This document shows, piece after piece, positions 53,760 to 63,539 of a DNA stretch of 64,000 nucleotides. Where the stretch lies: the NCBI RefSeq assembly GCF_003634585.1, contig NZ_RBLG01000001.1:744001-808000 (forward strand). Reading direction: 5' to 3'. The notes under the pieces were generated by a model. The model was not told the DNA's origin and made no database searches. It saw only the letters and a program-made list of their open reading frames with translations. Source of the stretch: Gillisia mitskevichiae. Its GTDB lineage: Bacteria; Bacteroidota; Bacteroidia; Flavobacteriales; Flavobacteriaceae. The stretch's first letter is position 1, and each line of letters begins with the position of its first letter. Made by a program: the position numbers and the translations under genes.

Positions 53760-55667
53760 ATGAGCAGTTACCACATAAAGAACTTAGAAGAATATTACCA
53801 AGTATATAGGAAATCGGTGCGGGATCCGGAAAATTTCTGGGCAGAGATCGCCGAAGAACATTTTGTTTGGAGAAAGCCATGGAATAAGGTGTTGGAATGG
53901 GATTTTTCTAAACCTGAAGTTAAATGGTTTGAAGGGGCTCAATTAAATATTACTGAAAACTGTATAGACAGGCATTTGGCTACTAAGGCAGATAAAACTG
54001 CTATCATATTTGAACCGAATGACCCTTCAGAAAAAGCACAACATATTAGTTATAAGCAGCTACACGAAAAAGTATGTGCTTTTGCAAATGTGTTAAAAGA
54101 TCAAGGCATTAAAAAAGGAGATCGGGTATGTATTTATTTACCTATGATCCCAGAACTGGCTATTTCAGTATTAGCTTGTGCGCGAATAGGAGCTATACAT
54201 TCTGTAGTATTTGCAGGATTTTCAGCAACTGCTTTGTCTACCAGAATAAATGATTGTGAATGCAATATGGTGATCACTTCCGATGGTTCTTTCCGCGGAA
54301 CTAAAAAAATAGATCTTAAAGGAATTGTAGATGAAGCTTTGGAGAACACACCAACCATAAAATCTGTTTTGGTGGTGAAGCGTACCGAAGCTGATATCGA
54401 TATGAAAGAGGGAAGAGATCAATGGTTGCAGCCGCTTTTAGATAAAGCAGAAAAGGACTGTCCTATTGAAATAATGGATGCAGAAGACCCACTTTTCATA
54501 TTATATACATCTGGATCTACCGGGAAGCCGAAGGGTATGATGCATTCAACAGCGGGTTATATGGTTTATAGCGCCTACACTTTTAAAAATGTATTTCAAT
54601 ATCAAGAAGGGGATGTTTATTGGTGTACTGCCGATATTGGTTGGATCACCGGGCATAGTTATATAGTTTATGGGCCTTTGGCAAATGGTGCAACTACTGT
54701 AATGTTTGAAGGGGTTCCAAATTTTCCAGATTTTGGACGCTTTTGGGAGATCATAGAAAAGCATAAAGTGAATCAGTTCTATACAGCACCAACTGCAATT
54801 CGTGCCTTGGCTAAGGAGAAATTAGATTATGTAGACAATCATGATCTTTCTTCCCTTAAAGTTCTAGGAACCGTGGGAGAGCCAATAAATGAAGAGGCAT
54901 GGCATTGGTATAATGATAACATTGGGAAAAAGAAAAGCCCGATAGTAGATACCTGGTGGCAAACAGAAACAGGAGGGATCATGATCTCACCTATTCCATA
55001 TTGCACACCAACCATTCCTACCTATGCAACCTTGCCTTTACCCGGAATTCAGCCGGCATTAATGGATGAACAAGGAAAAGAGATCAAGGGGGACCAAGTT
55101 GATGGTCGCTTGTGTATCAAATTTCCATGGCCCGGAATGGCTAGAACTATATGGGGAGATCATAAAAGATATAAAGACACCTATTTCTCTGCTTTCGAAA
55201 ACAAATATTTTACGGGAGATGGAGCTTTGAGAGATGCAGTAGGTTACTATAGAATTACAGGAAGAGTAGATGATGTGATCATTGTATCTGGACATAATTT
55301 GGGAACTGCGCCAATAGAAGATGCTATCAATGAGCATCCGGCGGTTGCAGAATCTGCTATTGTTGGATTCCCACACGATGTGAAGGGAAATGCACTCTAC
55401 GGTTATGTTATTCTGAAAGAAACAGGGGAATCCCGAATTCATGATAACCTAAGAAAAGAGATCAATCAGATCATTACAGAACACATAGGGCCTATCGCAA
55501 AATTGGATAAAATTCAGTTTACTGAAGGTTTACCAAAAACGAGATCCGGAAAGATCATGAGAAGGATCTTGAGAAAGATCGCCTGTAAGGAAACAGATAA
55601 TCTAGGGGATACCAGTACTTTGCTTAATCCAGAAGTGGTGCAGGAGATCATGGATAAAGCTTTATAA
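53760..55667 (+). CDS. acs: Acetyl-CoA synthetase
   Basis: This 635-residue AMP-forming enzyme activates acetate. ILYTSGSTGKPKGMMHSTAG is the P-loop-like A3 motif, and WWQTETGGIMISP the A5 motif. YFTGDGALRDAVGYYRITGRVDDVI contains A7 and A8. PKTRSGKIMRRILRKIA has the C-terminal catalytic lysine that is often acetylated in control by Pat and CobB. Length fits acetyl-CoA synthetase. A strong terminator follows. Confidence 0.96.
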   Translation: MSSYHIKNLEEYYQVYRKSVRDPENFWAEIAEEHFVWRKPWNKVLEWDFSKPEVKWFEGAQLNITENCIDRHLATKADKTAIIFEPNDPSEKAQHISYKQLHEKVCAFANVLKDQGIKKGDRVCIYLPMIPELAISVLACARIGAIHSVVFAGFSATALSTRINDCECNMVITSDGSFRGTKKIDLKGIVDEALENTPTIKSVLVVKRTEADIDMKEGRDQWLQPLLDKAEKDCPIEIMDAEDPLFILYTSGSTGKPKGMMHSTAGYMVYSAYTFKNVFQYQEGDVYWCTADIGWITGHSYIVYGPLANGATTVMFEGVPNFPDFGRFWEIIEKHKVNQFYTAPTAIRALAKEKLDYVDNHDLSSLKVLGTVGEPINEEAWHWYNDNIGKKKSPIVDTWWQTETGGIMISPIPYCTPTIPTYATLPLPGIQPALMDEQGKEIKGDQVDGRLCIKFPWPGMARTIWGDHKRYKDTYFSAFENKYFTGDGALRDAVGYYRITGRVDDVIIVSGHNLGTAPIEDAINEHPAVAESAIVGFPHDVKGNALYGYVILKETGESRIHDNLRKEINQIITEHIGPIAKLDKIQFTEGLPKTRSGKIMRRILRKIACKETDNLGDTSTLLNPEVVQEIMDKAL

Positions 55668-55686
55668 TTTTTTAAATTAAGTAAAT

Positions 55687-55730
55687 AAAGAAAGCGCCAA
55701 GAAGTTGAGTCTCCTTGGCGCTTTCTTTTA
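55687..55730. terminator. Bidirectional terminator between acs and ssb
   Basis: AAAGAAAGCGCCAAG (55687-55701) pairs perfectly with CTTGGCGCTTTCTTT (55714-55728), followed by T-rich sequence on both strands. It can end acs and the converging ssb transcript. Confidence 0.9.
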
Positions 55731-55759
55731 TATAATTGTAAATGTTATTTACTCTTGTA

Positions 55760-56092
55760 CTATTTTCCTAATAGTAGCAATTCACTACAAACGATCTCTG
55801 TTACATATCTTTTAACTCCTTCCTTATCTTCGTAACTGCGGGAAGTTAGTTTTCCTTCAATGCCCACTTCCTTACCTTTTGGAACGTAGTTTTCAACTAT
55901 TTCGGCAGTCTTGCCCCAAGCAACCACATTGTGCCATTGAGTATCTGTTATTTTATCCCCTTTTGCATTTTTATAGGATTCATTGGTTGCCATGGTGAAT
56001 TTCGCCAGGATCTTACCTGATTCAAGATGTACGATTTCAGGATCATTACCTACGTTCCCGATCAATTGAACTTTGTTTCTTAAAGTGCTCAT
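55760..56092 (-). CDS. ssb: Single-stranded DNA-binding protein
   Basis: This 110-residue OB-fold protein begins MSTLRNKVQLIGNVGNDPEI and includes WHNVVAWGKTAEIVENYVPKGKEVGI, the standard SSB core. It lacks the long disordered tail and the DDDIPF-like tip that recruits partner proteins in E. coli SSB. It is therefore probably a second, short SSB rather than the main replicative one. The region upstream carries a 10-bp-phased repeat. Confidence 0.92.
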   Translation of the reverse strand: MSTLRNKVQLIGNVGNDPEIVHLESGKILAKFTMATNESYKNAKGDKITDTQWHNVVAWGKTAEIVENYVPKGKEVGIEGKLTSRSYEDKEGVKRYVTEIVCSELLLLGK

Positions 56093-56141
56093 AACTATAG
56101 AATTTATTGCAGTTGAAAATCATTGGTTCATTTCAACAAGA

Positions 56142-56149
56142 CAAATGTA
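56142..56149 (-). promoter_or_regulatory. Predicted ssb -7 box
   Basis: Read on the minus strand this is TACATTTG, matching TAnnTTTG, about 50 bp before the ssb ATG. No clear -33 box is present. Confidence 0.4.
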
Positions 56150-56170
56150 TGTGAGCACTTCAGCGGTATT

Positions 56171-56220
56171 CGGTTGGGAAAGGTTTGTTTTCGTTTACTT
56201 GCGTTTGTAAGCGTTTGTTG
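56171..56220. repeat. Five 10-bp-phased GTTTG-like repeats upstream of ssb
   Basis: Bases 56171-56220 divide into five consecutive decamers: CGGTTGGGAA, AGGTTTGTTT, TCGTTTACTT, GCGTTTGTAA and GCGTTTGTTG. Each has GTT(T) at the third base. The array starts about 22 bp upstream of the predicted -7 box. Confidence 0.6.
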
Positions 56221-56296
56221 TCGGATACTAAATAGTATTAAATCCTAATTTTATGTTCTGAATACCATAAATTGCGACACCTTAAAGCTGAATTCA

Positions 56297-56827
56297 ATGA
56301 AAATAAATATCCGTCAAGAATCAAAGAAAGATCATAAAATAGTGTTTAATATTATTGAATGCGCTTTCAGAAATGAGGAAAATAGCGATCATAAAGAGCA
56401 ACATTTAGTAAACAGACTGAGAGATTCTTCTGCATTTATCCCGGAATTATCATTGGTAGCCGAAGCTAATGATCAAATTTTAGGGCATATCCTTTTAACT
56501 AAGATCAAAATAATTAATAAGGAGCAGGAATTCGATTCTTTAGCTTTGGCGCCGGTTAGTGTTTTGCCGGAATTTCAAAATAAAGGAATTGGTGGTAAGT
56601 TGATTGAAGAAGCCCATTTAAAAGCGAAGCAGCTTGGATATAGATCTATAATCGTACTGGGTCACGAAAAATACTATCCAAAGTTTGGATATAAATTACT
56701 GGAACAATTTGGGATTTCGCTTCCTTTTGAGGTGCCTAAAGAAAATGCACTAGGAATTGAATTAGTTAAAAATGGACTGGATGGGGTGAATGGAATTGTG
56801 CGCTATCCTTCAGCATTTAACGAATAA
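56297..56827 (+). CDS. GNAT family N-acetyltransferase (YhbS-like)
   Basis: This 176-residue protein shows INIRQESKKDHKIVFNIIEC at the N terminus, LVAEANDQILGHILLTKI in the core, and VLPEFQNKGIGGKLIEEAHL, the acetyl-CoA-binding motif Q/RxxGIG. LGHEKYYPKFGYK is typical of the YhbS-type group. The substrate is unknown. It is divergent from ssb and may share its upstream region. Confidence 0.88.
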   Translation: MKINIRQESKKDHKIVFNIIECAFRNEENSDHKEQHLVNRLRDSSAFIPELSLVAEANDQILGHILLTKIKIINKEQEFDSLALAPVSVLPEFQNKGIGGKLIEEAHLKAKQLGYRSIIVLGHEKYYPKFGYKLLEQFGISLPFEVPKENALGIELVKNGLDGVNGIVRYPSAFNE

Positions 56828-57004
56828 AGGAATTCATTTAAATTATAAATTCAAGGATTTATAAAAAATGATTAAACTTGTTATTTCTCATGTTCCTGCG
56901 AGTCAGAATATTGATACCATATTGAATCACTTTTTTCGTAATATTACCTAAGAATAGAGTGCACTTTTTATGAGCGATTTATAGATTTTGCCTAATTGTA
57001 ATAT

Positions 57005-59155
57005 ATGGTATTCCTAAGCATTATAGAAACTTCGCTCCCGCTTACCAATCCGGTATTAAAATTCCTGATAATTCTAATTATCATTTTAATTGCACCTATA
57101 CTTCTAGGAAAACTTAAGATCCCACATATTTTAGGGCTAATTATTGCCGGAGCCATCATAGGACCTAATGGATTTAATTTGCTGTTAAGGGATAGCGGTA
57201 TTATTCTTTCTGGAACAGCCGGACTTCTTTATATTATGTTTTTAGCAGGCCTGGAAATAGATATGGCCGAATTTAAACGGAACAGTTCCAAAAGTTTAAT
57301 TTTTGGGATGTATACATTTCTTATTCCTATGATCTTGGGAATGCTTGTAAGCATCTACATTCTCGATTTCCCCTTGGTTACCTCAGTGTTACTTGCCAGT
57401 ATGTTTGCATCACACACTTTGATCGCTTATCCTATTTTAAGCAAATTTGGAGTTACAAAGAACAGGGCCGTAAATATTGCAGTGGGAGGCACAATGATCA
57501 CAGATATTCTTGCTCTTTTAGTCTTGGCGGTAATAGTGGGAATGCATAGTGGCGAGGTTAATTTGCAATTCTGGATCAAACTTTCTGTTTCTATTCTAAT
57601 TTTCGGCGTTATAGTTCTCTATTTATTTCCAATAATTGGAAGATGGTTTCTTAAGAGATATCAAGATAAAGTTTCACAATACATATTTGTGCTGGCCATG
57701 GTCTTTTTTGGATCTTTTCTTGCTGAGGTGGCAGGAGTAGAAGCTATTATTGGTGCTTTTCTTACAGGACTTGCATTAAATAAGTTGATCCCAGCTACAT
57801 CCCCTTTGATGAATAGAATAGACTTTGTGGGAAATGCCATTTTTATCCCTTTCTTTTTAATTGGAGTGGGAATGCTGGTAAATTATAAAGCTTTTATTTC
57901 AGACTTTGAAACTATAAAAGTAGCTGCTGTCATGACGATCACGGCGACCTCTTGTAAATTCATAGCTGCCTGGCTCACTCAAAAAACGCTCAAATTTAGT
58001 GTTAACGAACGCAGGCTGATCTTTGGTTTAAGCAATGCCCAAGCAGCAGCAACTTTAGCGGCAGTTCTAATAGGTTATAATATAATAATAGGGGAAACCA
58101 CAGATGGAGAGCCCATTAGGTTATTAGGGGAGAGCATTTTAAACGGTACAATTATTATGATCTTGATCACTTGTACCATTGCCACATTTGTAGCACAAAA
58201 AGGAGCGCAGAATATCTCGTTTTCCGGATCTCAATTTTTAGAAAGGGAAGAAGATGAAACCGAAGAAAGGATCCTGATCCCAATAAGTAATCCAGACACC
58301 GTAGAAGAACTTATTAATTTTAGCACTCTCATAAAATCCAAGAATAATATTAATGGATTGTATGCCTTGAACATTGTTATTAATAACACATCCACTGCAG
58401 AGGAGAAGTTGAAAGCTAAAAAAATATTAGAAAAAGCAGTAGAATTGGCTGCCTCTACAGATATTTTTTTACAACGATTATTAAGATATGATCTTAACAT
58501 TATAAACGGGATTACCGGAGTTATTAAAGAAAATAATATCACAGATCTGGTGCTGGGGTTTCATTCTAATAAAAGTATTTCAGAAAACTTCTTAGGTAAA
58601 CTCACCAACGGACTCTTGGCAAATAGTGGCGCTACAATTTTTGTGTATAGATCTGAACAACCAATTGCCACCATTAAGAGATATATTATAATAATGCCTG
58701 CATTTACAGAAAACGAGATTGGTTTTCCTTTATGGCTTCTAAAAGTTTGGAATATTTCTAGAAATACCGGTGCAAAACTACTTTTTTATGCCCCAGATAG
58801 AACCTTAAAGATCTTGCAGGAGATCCAAAAGCAACACCAAATTGAGGCGGAGTTCAAAAGTTATAATAATTGGGGTAATTTTTCAGAAATCTCAGAGCAG
58901 GTTAATGTAAATGATAATATTCTTCTTGTTCTAAGCAGGGAGAATTATCCTTCCTATAATAGGCAAATGCAGAATGTTTCAGATTATATCAACAACTATT
59001 TCCCGAGCAATAGTTTTATTTTGATCTATCCAAAGCAATTAGACGTTTCTGAAGATATTTTGATGGGTCTTAACAATCCATCTTTATTACCACCAATCGA
59101 AAAATTAGATAAAGTAGTTACTACAATATTTAATTACTTTAAGCAGAGATCTTAA
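57005..59155 (+). CDS. CPA2 family cation:proton antiporter with C-terminal Usp-like region
   Basis: This 716-residue protein has a membrane half of about 12 helices (residues 15-400) and a soluble half. GKLKIPHILGLIIAGAIIGP is the usual first re-entrant region, MFASHTLIAYPIL and GGTMITDILALLV carry the polar residues expected in the ion path, and EVAGVEAIIGAFLTGLALNK is also conserved. The C-terminal half contains two universal-stress-like units (EERILIPISNPDTVEELINF and IKRYIIIMPAFTENEIGF). Such fusions of Na+/H+ or K+/H+ exchangers are common. There is no RCK/TrkA domain, so regulation may go through the Usp-like part. Confidence 0.9.
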   Translation: MVFLSIIETSLPLTNPVLKFLIILIIILIAPILLGKLKIPHILGLIIAGAIIGPNGFNLLLRDSGIILSGTAGLLYIMFLAGLEIDMAEFKRNSSKSLIFGMYTFLIPMILGMLVSIYILDFPLVTSVLLASMFASHTLIAYPILSKFGVTKNRAVNIAVGGTMITDILALLVLAVIVGMHSGEVNLQFWIKLSVSILIFGVIVLYLFPIIGRWFLKRYQDKVSQYIFVLAMVFFGSFLAEVAGVEAIIGAFLTGLALNKLIPATSPLMNRIDFVGNAIFIPFFLIGVGMLVNYKAFISDFETIKVAAVMTITATSCKFIAAWLTQKTLKFSVNERRLIFGLSNAQAAATLAAVLIGYNIIIGETTDGEPIRLLGESILNGTIIMILITCTIATFVAQKGAQNISFSGSQFLEREEDETEERILIPISNPDTVEELINFSTLIKSKNNINGLYALNIVINNTSTAEEKLKAKKILEKAVELAASTDIFLQRLLRYDLNIINGITGVIKENNITDLVLGFHSNKSISENFLGKLTNGLLANSGATIFVYRSEQPIATIKRYIIIMPAFTENEIGFPLWLLKVWNISRNTGAKLLFYAPDRTLKILQEIQKQHQIEAEFKSYNNWGNFSEISEQVNVNDNILLVLSRENYPSYNRQMQNVSDYINNYFPSNSFILIYPKQLDVSEDILMGLNNPSLLPPIEKLDKVVTTIFNYFKQRS

Positions 59156-59248
59156 CTCCTTTTTAATAAATGGGATATGTTTGAATTAATAAAGATTATT
59201 CTTTTTTAACTTGTAGTCCTATTTATTTACAATTTCAAATCCAGATTA

Positions 59249-59827
59249 ATGTCACTAGCGATCATACAAGAACAAGAATATAATAAGCTAGATTTCACCA
59301 AAAACCCTTTAACCAGAGCAGAGTATGAACTATGCGTATTTGCTTCTTGTGATTTTTCAAATTCGGATCTTTCAAACAGCAAGTTTATAGAATGTGAATT
59401 TATAGATTGCAATTTGAGTTCTTCAAATATTTTTGGGTCATCCTTTCAGGAAGTGAAATTTGAAGACTGCAAGATGCTAGGTGTTAGATTCGACCTTTGT
59501 GATAACTTCGGATTAACGATAGATTTCACCAATTGCCAATTAGATCACTCCTCTTTCTATCAGTTGAAATTGATAAATTTCAGCTTTTTAAATAGTAAGC
59601 TAAAGGAAGTAGATTTTACGGAAGCAAATCTCACTAAGGCGAGCTTTGATAATTGTGATCTCTCGGGAGCCATTTTTGAACGCAGTAATTTAGAAAGGTC
59701 AAATTTTAATACTGCCTTTAATTATTCTATAGATCCTGAAAGTAATAAGCTAAAAGGTGCTTTCTTTTCGATCCCTGCTGTTACTGGGCTATTAGATAAA
59801 TACAAACTTAAAATAGCAGTTCAGTAA
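59249..59827 (+). CDS. Pentapeptide repeat protein
   Basis: This 192-residue protein is built of A(D/N)LXX-type repeats forming a right-handed quadrilateral beta helix. Units include CDFSNSDLSNSKFIECEFID, CNLSSSNIFGSSF, VDFTEANLTKASFDNCDLSG and FERSNLERSNF. A short break occurs in the middle (CDNFGLTIDF). The size and layout resemble Qnr/McbG-like DNA mimic proteins, which protect gyrase, but that function is not shown by sequence alone. Confidence 0.9.
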   Translation: MSLAIIQEQEYNKLDFTKNPLTRAEYELCVFASCDFSNSDLSNSKFIECEFIDCNLSSSNIFGSSFQEVKFEDCKMLGVRFDLCDNFGLTIDFTNCQLDHSSFYQLKLINFSFLNSKLKEVDFTEANLTKASFDNCDLSGAIFERSNLERSNFNTAFNYSIDPESNKLKGAFFSIPAVTGLLDKYKLKIAVQ

Positions 59828-59888
59828 TAATAAGTATCTTAAACCAATAATAATTTTACTTCAGTAGAAGTCATCTAGATTAAAACAT

Positions 59889-62069
59889 ATGAATTTAAAA
59901 TCCTCCTTTAGTTTCCTCATAATTTCTCTGCTTTGTATTGGATTGAATGCACAGGAAACCGAGAAAAAAGTATTAACGGCAGAAGACTATGAGCAGGCGG
60001 CAAAATTTCTTCCTTCTAATGTGTATCCTCTAACCGATCTTGCTACTGTAAGGCCAAACTGGTTAAAAAACGGAAATTTTTGGTATGTAATCAATAAAAA
60101 TTCTGAAGCTAAGTATGTTTTGGTAGATGCCAAATCTGGAAAAAAGAAAGAATCTTCAGATCTAACGGAATTATTGGATGATTCTGAAAGGAATAAGGTT
60201 GTTATTCAGAAGCCAAGCATTAATAATTATGTGCTTTCTCCAGATGGTAAAAAAGCGGCTTATATAAAAGATTGGAATTTATGGATGATGGATTTGGAAT
60301 CTGAAAAAGAGATCCAGCTTACTACAGATGGAATTGAGAATTTTGGATATGCTACAGATAATGCAGGATGGAGAAAAAGTGATCGCCCAATTCTACTTTG
60401 GTCTCCAGATTCTAAAAAGATCTCCACTTATCAGCAAGATCAACGACATGTGAGCGATATGTATCTGGTGTCTACTAATATTGGTGCTCCTAATTTGCAA
60501 AGCTGGAAATACCCTTTGCCACAGGACGAAGATATTATACGTATTCATAGAGTTATTATAGAAGTTGATGCTCCTAAAGTGATCAGGTTGCAATTGCCGC
60601 CAGATCCAAGAAGAGGAACTTTATGTGATGATATTTCCTGCGAAGGCAGTTTCGATGATAATCAGTGGAATGCAGATGCTAGTAAATTGGTATTTGTTTC
60701 TACTTCTAGAGATCATAAAATTGCAGGGCTCAGAATTGCAGATGCGAATACTGGAGAGGTAAGAAATATTTTTGCTGAAGAAGTTGAAACTCAATACGAA
60801 TCTGGTCAAGGCGCTATTAACTGGAGATATTTGCCGAAATCTAAAGAAGTTATTTGGTATTCTGAAAGGGACGACTGGGGGCATTTATATCTTTATGATC
60901 TTGAAACAGGGAAGTTGAAGCATCAGATCACCAAAGGAGATTTTGTGGTTACTCAGCTTTTAAAAATAGATGAAAAGACCAGAAAATTATATTTTCTTGC
61001 AAATGGAAAGGAAAATGGGAGAGATCCATATTTCACTCATTTTTATAGCGTGGACTTCAGCGGAAAAAACTTAAAATTATTAACTCCAGAAGATGGAAAT
61101 CACAGTGTAAATATAGCTCCAGAAAGTAATTATTTTGTAGATACGTATTCGCAGCCAAATGTTTCTCCAGTTTCAGTATTAAGAGATCTCAACGGCAAAT
61201 TAATCTCAGAATTAGAAAAAGCTGATCTATCAAGATTGGAAGCAATCGGTTGGAAACCGGCAACCCCTATAAAAGTAAAATCTAATGATGGAAAATGGGA
61301 CTTGTACGGCCTCATGTTTGTTCCAACAGATCTTGATACTTCAAAGAAATATCCTGTTGTAAATTATATATATCCTGGTCCGCAAGCTGGTGGAGTTGGT
61401 AGTAGATCTTTTGCGCCTGCGAGAAGAGATCATCAAGCCTTGGCAGAACTTGGATTTATTGTGGTGGTAATAGATGGAACTTGCAATCCAGATAGATCAA
61501 AATCTTTTCATGACGCCTGTTATGGAAATATGGCAGATAATACTTTGAAAGATCAAATTTCAGGGATCAAGCAATTGGCAGAAAAATTTGGATATCTGGA
61601 TCTGGACCGAGTAGGGATCTGGGGACATTCAGGAGGTGGTTTTGCTACTGCTTCAGCAATGTTTAACTATCCGGAATTCTATAAAGTTGGTATTTCTGAA
61701 TCTGGAAATCATGATAGTAGAAATTATGAGGATGATTGGGGAGAACGGTATATAGGACTTATGAAACTAGATGAAGAAGGAAATTCAAATTACGACGATC
61801 AGGCGAACGCGGTTTTAGCTAAAAATCTTCAAGGGAAGCTAATGCTCGCTCATGGCGGATTAGACGATAACGTGCCTCCTTATAACACGTATTTGGTGGT
61901 TGATGCCTTGATAAAGGCTAATAAAGATTTCGATCTGGTGATCTTCCCCAATGCAAGACATGGTTTTGGGCAGGACAGTAACTATATGATGAGAAAAAGA
62001 TGGGATTATTTTGTAACCCACTTAATGGGAGCAACACCTCCAAAGGAATTCGATTTTAGTGCTAACTAA
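59889..62069 (+). CDS. S9 family peptidase (dipeptidyl peptidase IV-like)
   Basis: This 726-residue exported peptidase has a signal peptide (MNLKSSFSFLIISLLCIGLN then AQ). An N-terminal beta-propeller of the DPP IV family follows (YVLSPDGKKAAYIKDWNLWM). The C-terminal alpha/beta hydrolase has the catalytic serine in GIWGHSGGGFATAS (S581), the Asp in HGGLDDNVP (D659) and the His in NARHGFG (H691). It probably cleaves dipeptides from peptide N termini in the periplasm. The thioesterase gene begins 8 bp downstream. Confidence 0.93.
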   Translation: MNLKSSFSFLIISLLCIGLNAQETEKKVLTAEDYEQAAKFLPSNVYPLTDLATVRPNWLKNGNFWYVINKNSEAKYVLVDAKSGKKKESSDLTELLDDSERNKVVIQKPSINNYVLSPDGKKAAYIKDWNLWMMDLESEKEIQLTTDGIENFGYATDNAGWRKSDRPILLWSPDSKKISTYQQDQRHVSDMYLVSTNIGAPNLQSWKYPLPQDEDIIRIHRVIIEVDAPKVIRLQLPPDPRRGTLCDDISCEGSFDDNQWNADASKLVFVSTSRDHKIAGLRIADANTGEVRNIFAEEVETQYESGQGAINWRYLPKSKEVIWYSERDDWGHLYLYDLETGKLKHQITKGDFVVTQLLKIDEKTRKLYFLANGKENGRDPYFTHFYSVDFSGKNLKLLTPEDGNHSVNIAPESNYFVDTYSQPNVSPVSVLRDLNGKLISELEKADLSRLEAIGWKPATPIKVKSNDGKWDLYGLMFVPTDLDTSKKYPVVNYIYPGPQAGGVGSRSFAPARRDHQALAELGFIVVVIDGTCNPDRSKSFHDACYGNMADNTLKDQISGIKQLAEKFGYLDLDRVGIWGHSGGGFATASAMFNYPEFYKVGISESGNHDSRNYEDDWGERYIGLMKLDEEGNSNYDDQANAVLAKNLQGKLMLAHGGLDDNVPPYNTYLVVDALIKANKDFDLVIFPNARHGFGQDSNYMMRKRWDYFVTHLMGATPPKEFDFSAN

Positions 62070-62077
62070 TTAGGAAG

Positions 62078-62515
62078 ATGGACTTTAAGCCCAAAACAGA
62101 AAACTATAAGCAGAAAGTTAAAAACAGTTTCAACTCCCAGAAATTTATGGATTTTATAGGAGCTAAACTGATGAAAATTGAACCTGGGTTTTGTGAGATC
62201 CATTTACCATACAATGATAACTTAACCCAGCAAGATGGTTTTTTTCATGCGGGTATTATAAGCACACTCGCAGATAATGCTGCTGGATATGCAGCTTTTT
62301 CACTAATGGAAGAAGCTGCGTCTGTTCTCGCTGTAGAGTTTAAGCTTAATTTGATCTCTCCGGGAATTGGAGACTTGCTAATTGCCAGAGCAAATGTCCT
62401 GAAAACTGGCAGAACTTTAAGTGTTTGTAGAGCAGATGTTTTTGTTATGAAAGATGGAGTAGAGAAGCTTTGTGCAGCATCTCAGGCAACACTTATTCAG
62501 ATTAAAAAACCTTAA
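62078..62515 (+). CDS. PaaI family thioesterase (hotdog fold)
   Basis: This 145-residue protein has GFCEIHLPYNDNLTQQDGFF then HAGIISTLADNAAGYAAF, the signature of the PaaI/YigI hotdog group. VEFKLNLISPGIGDLLIARA completes the sheet. It hydrolyses acyl-CoA or aryl-CoA esters in the family. It begins 8 bp after the peptidase, so one message is likely, but a functional link is not obvious. Confidence 0.9.
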   Translation: MDFKPKTENYKQKVKNSFNSQKFMDFIGAKLMKIEPGFCEIHLPYNDNLTQQDGFFHAGIISTLADNAAGYAAFSLMEEAASVLAVEFKLNLISPGIGDLLIARANVLKTGRTLSVCRADVFVMKDGVEKLCAASQATLIQIKKP

Positions 62516-62577
62516 AAAGTTTAATTAAACAGTTAATAAATAATATACAAATCGTCGAGCACCCGGCTCTAGCGTGG

Positions 62578-62585
62578 TATTTTTG
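62578..62585 (+). promoter_or_regulatory. Predicted -7 box before the MBL hydrolase
   Basis: TATTTTTG matches TAnnTTTG, 23 bp before the ATG at 62609. No clear -33 box. Confidence 0.4.
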
Positions 62586-62608
62586 AAGAAAACAAATAAA
62601 TTTAGATT

Positions 62609-63490
62609 ATGAGAAAGTCAATTTTATTAGGTGCTTTAAGTGTAATGATTAGCTTTTCTGCCTTTGCATTTCAAGAGATGGAGGATGTGAAAATTGAAGT
62701 GATCCCAGTAAATGATAATATTTATATGCTTGTTGGAGCAGGAGGGAATATTGGAGTTTCTATTGGAGAGGATGGAGTTTTTATGATAGATGACCAATTT
62801 GCACCCTTATCCGAAAAGATCTTGGCCTCTATAAAAACGCTAAGCGAGAAATCGGTGAAATATTTGGTGAATACACATCATCATGGAGATCATACTGGAG
62901 GAAATTCAAATTTTGAAAAACAAGGAACACTCATCTTTGCTCATGAAAATGTTAGAAGGCGTTTAAAAGAAGATGAGAAAAATACAGATCAATCTGGATT
63001 ACCAGTGATCACTTTCGATCATAAAATGCAATTGCATTTAAATGGGGATGATATTATGGCGGTTCATGTACACAATGCTCATACAGATGGAGATGCGCTA
63101 ATCTATTTCCCTAAAAGTAATGTACTGCATACTGGAGACACTTTTTTTAATGGGATGTTTCCTTATATAGATCTTAAAAGTGGCGGTAGTGTAGCGGGAG
63201 ATTTAGAAGCAGCAAAGACAGGGCTTATGCTTATCAATGAAAACACCAAGATCATTCCAGGGCATGGAGCTATGGCGAGTTATGCCGATTATGAGAATTA
63301 TTTAAAAATGTTAGAAGGAATTCATGCTAACGTAAAAACTGCCATTGCTGAAGGTAAAAGTAGGGAGCAGATTATAGCAGACGAAAGCCTTACAAATGAT
63401 TTCATTACAGATGCCGCTGCAGAAAAGGCATTTATCAATGGTCCTAAGATTCGCGGAACTTACTATGATAGTTTAAAAAGCGAAAAGTAA
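62609..63490 (+). CDS. Exported MBL-fold metallo-hydrolase
   Basis: This 293-residue protein has a signal peptide (MRKSILLGALSVMISFSAFA). The zinc-binding motif NTHHHGDHTGGN (HxHxDH) is intact. HNAHTDGDALIYFPKSNVLHTGD and IIPGHGAM supply the remaining metal ligands. It is a class B-like periplasmic hydrolase, and the fold is close to that of secreted quinoprotein-relay or beta-lactamase-like proteins. No beta-lactamase activity should be assumed. The gene has its own predicted promoter. Confidence 0.9.
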   Translation: MRKSILLGALSVMISFSAFAFQEMEDVKIEVIPVNDNIYMLVGAGGNIGVSIGEDGVFMIDDQFAPLSEKILASIKTLSEKSVKYLVNTHHHGDHTGGNSNFEKQGTLIFAHENVRRRLKEDEKNTDQSGLPVITFDHKMQLHLNGDDIMAVHVHNAHTDGDALIYFPKSNVLHTGDTFFNGMFPYIDLKSGGSVAGDLEAAKTGLMLINENTKIIPGHGAMASYADYENYLKMLEGIHANVKTAIAEGKSREQIIADESLTNDFITDAAAEKAFINGPKIRGTYYDSLKSEK

Positions 63491-63539
63491 ATACCAGAAT
63501 ATTTTATTTGATTTAAAATGGCTTCAATTTTAAAAAAAA

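Noticed and set aside
56868-56951. 27-codon ORF between the GNAT and antiporter genes
   Set aside because: Too short, no recognisable sequence and no support for translation.
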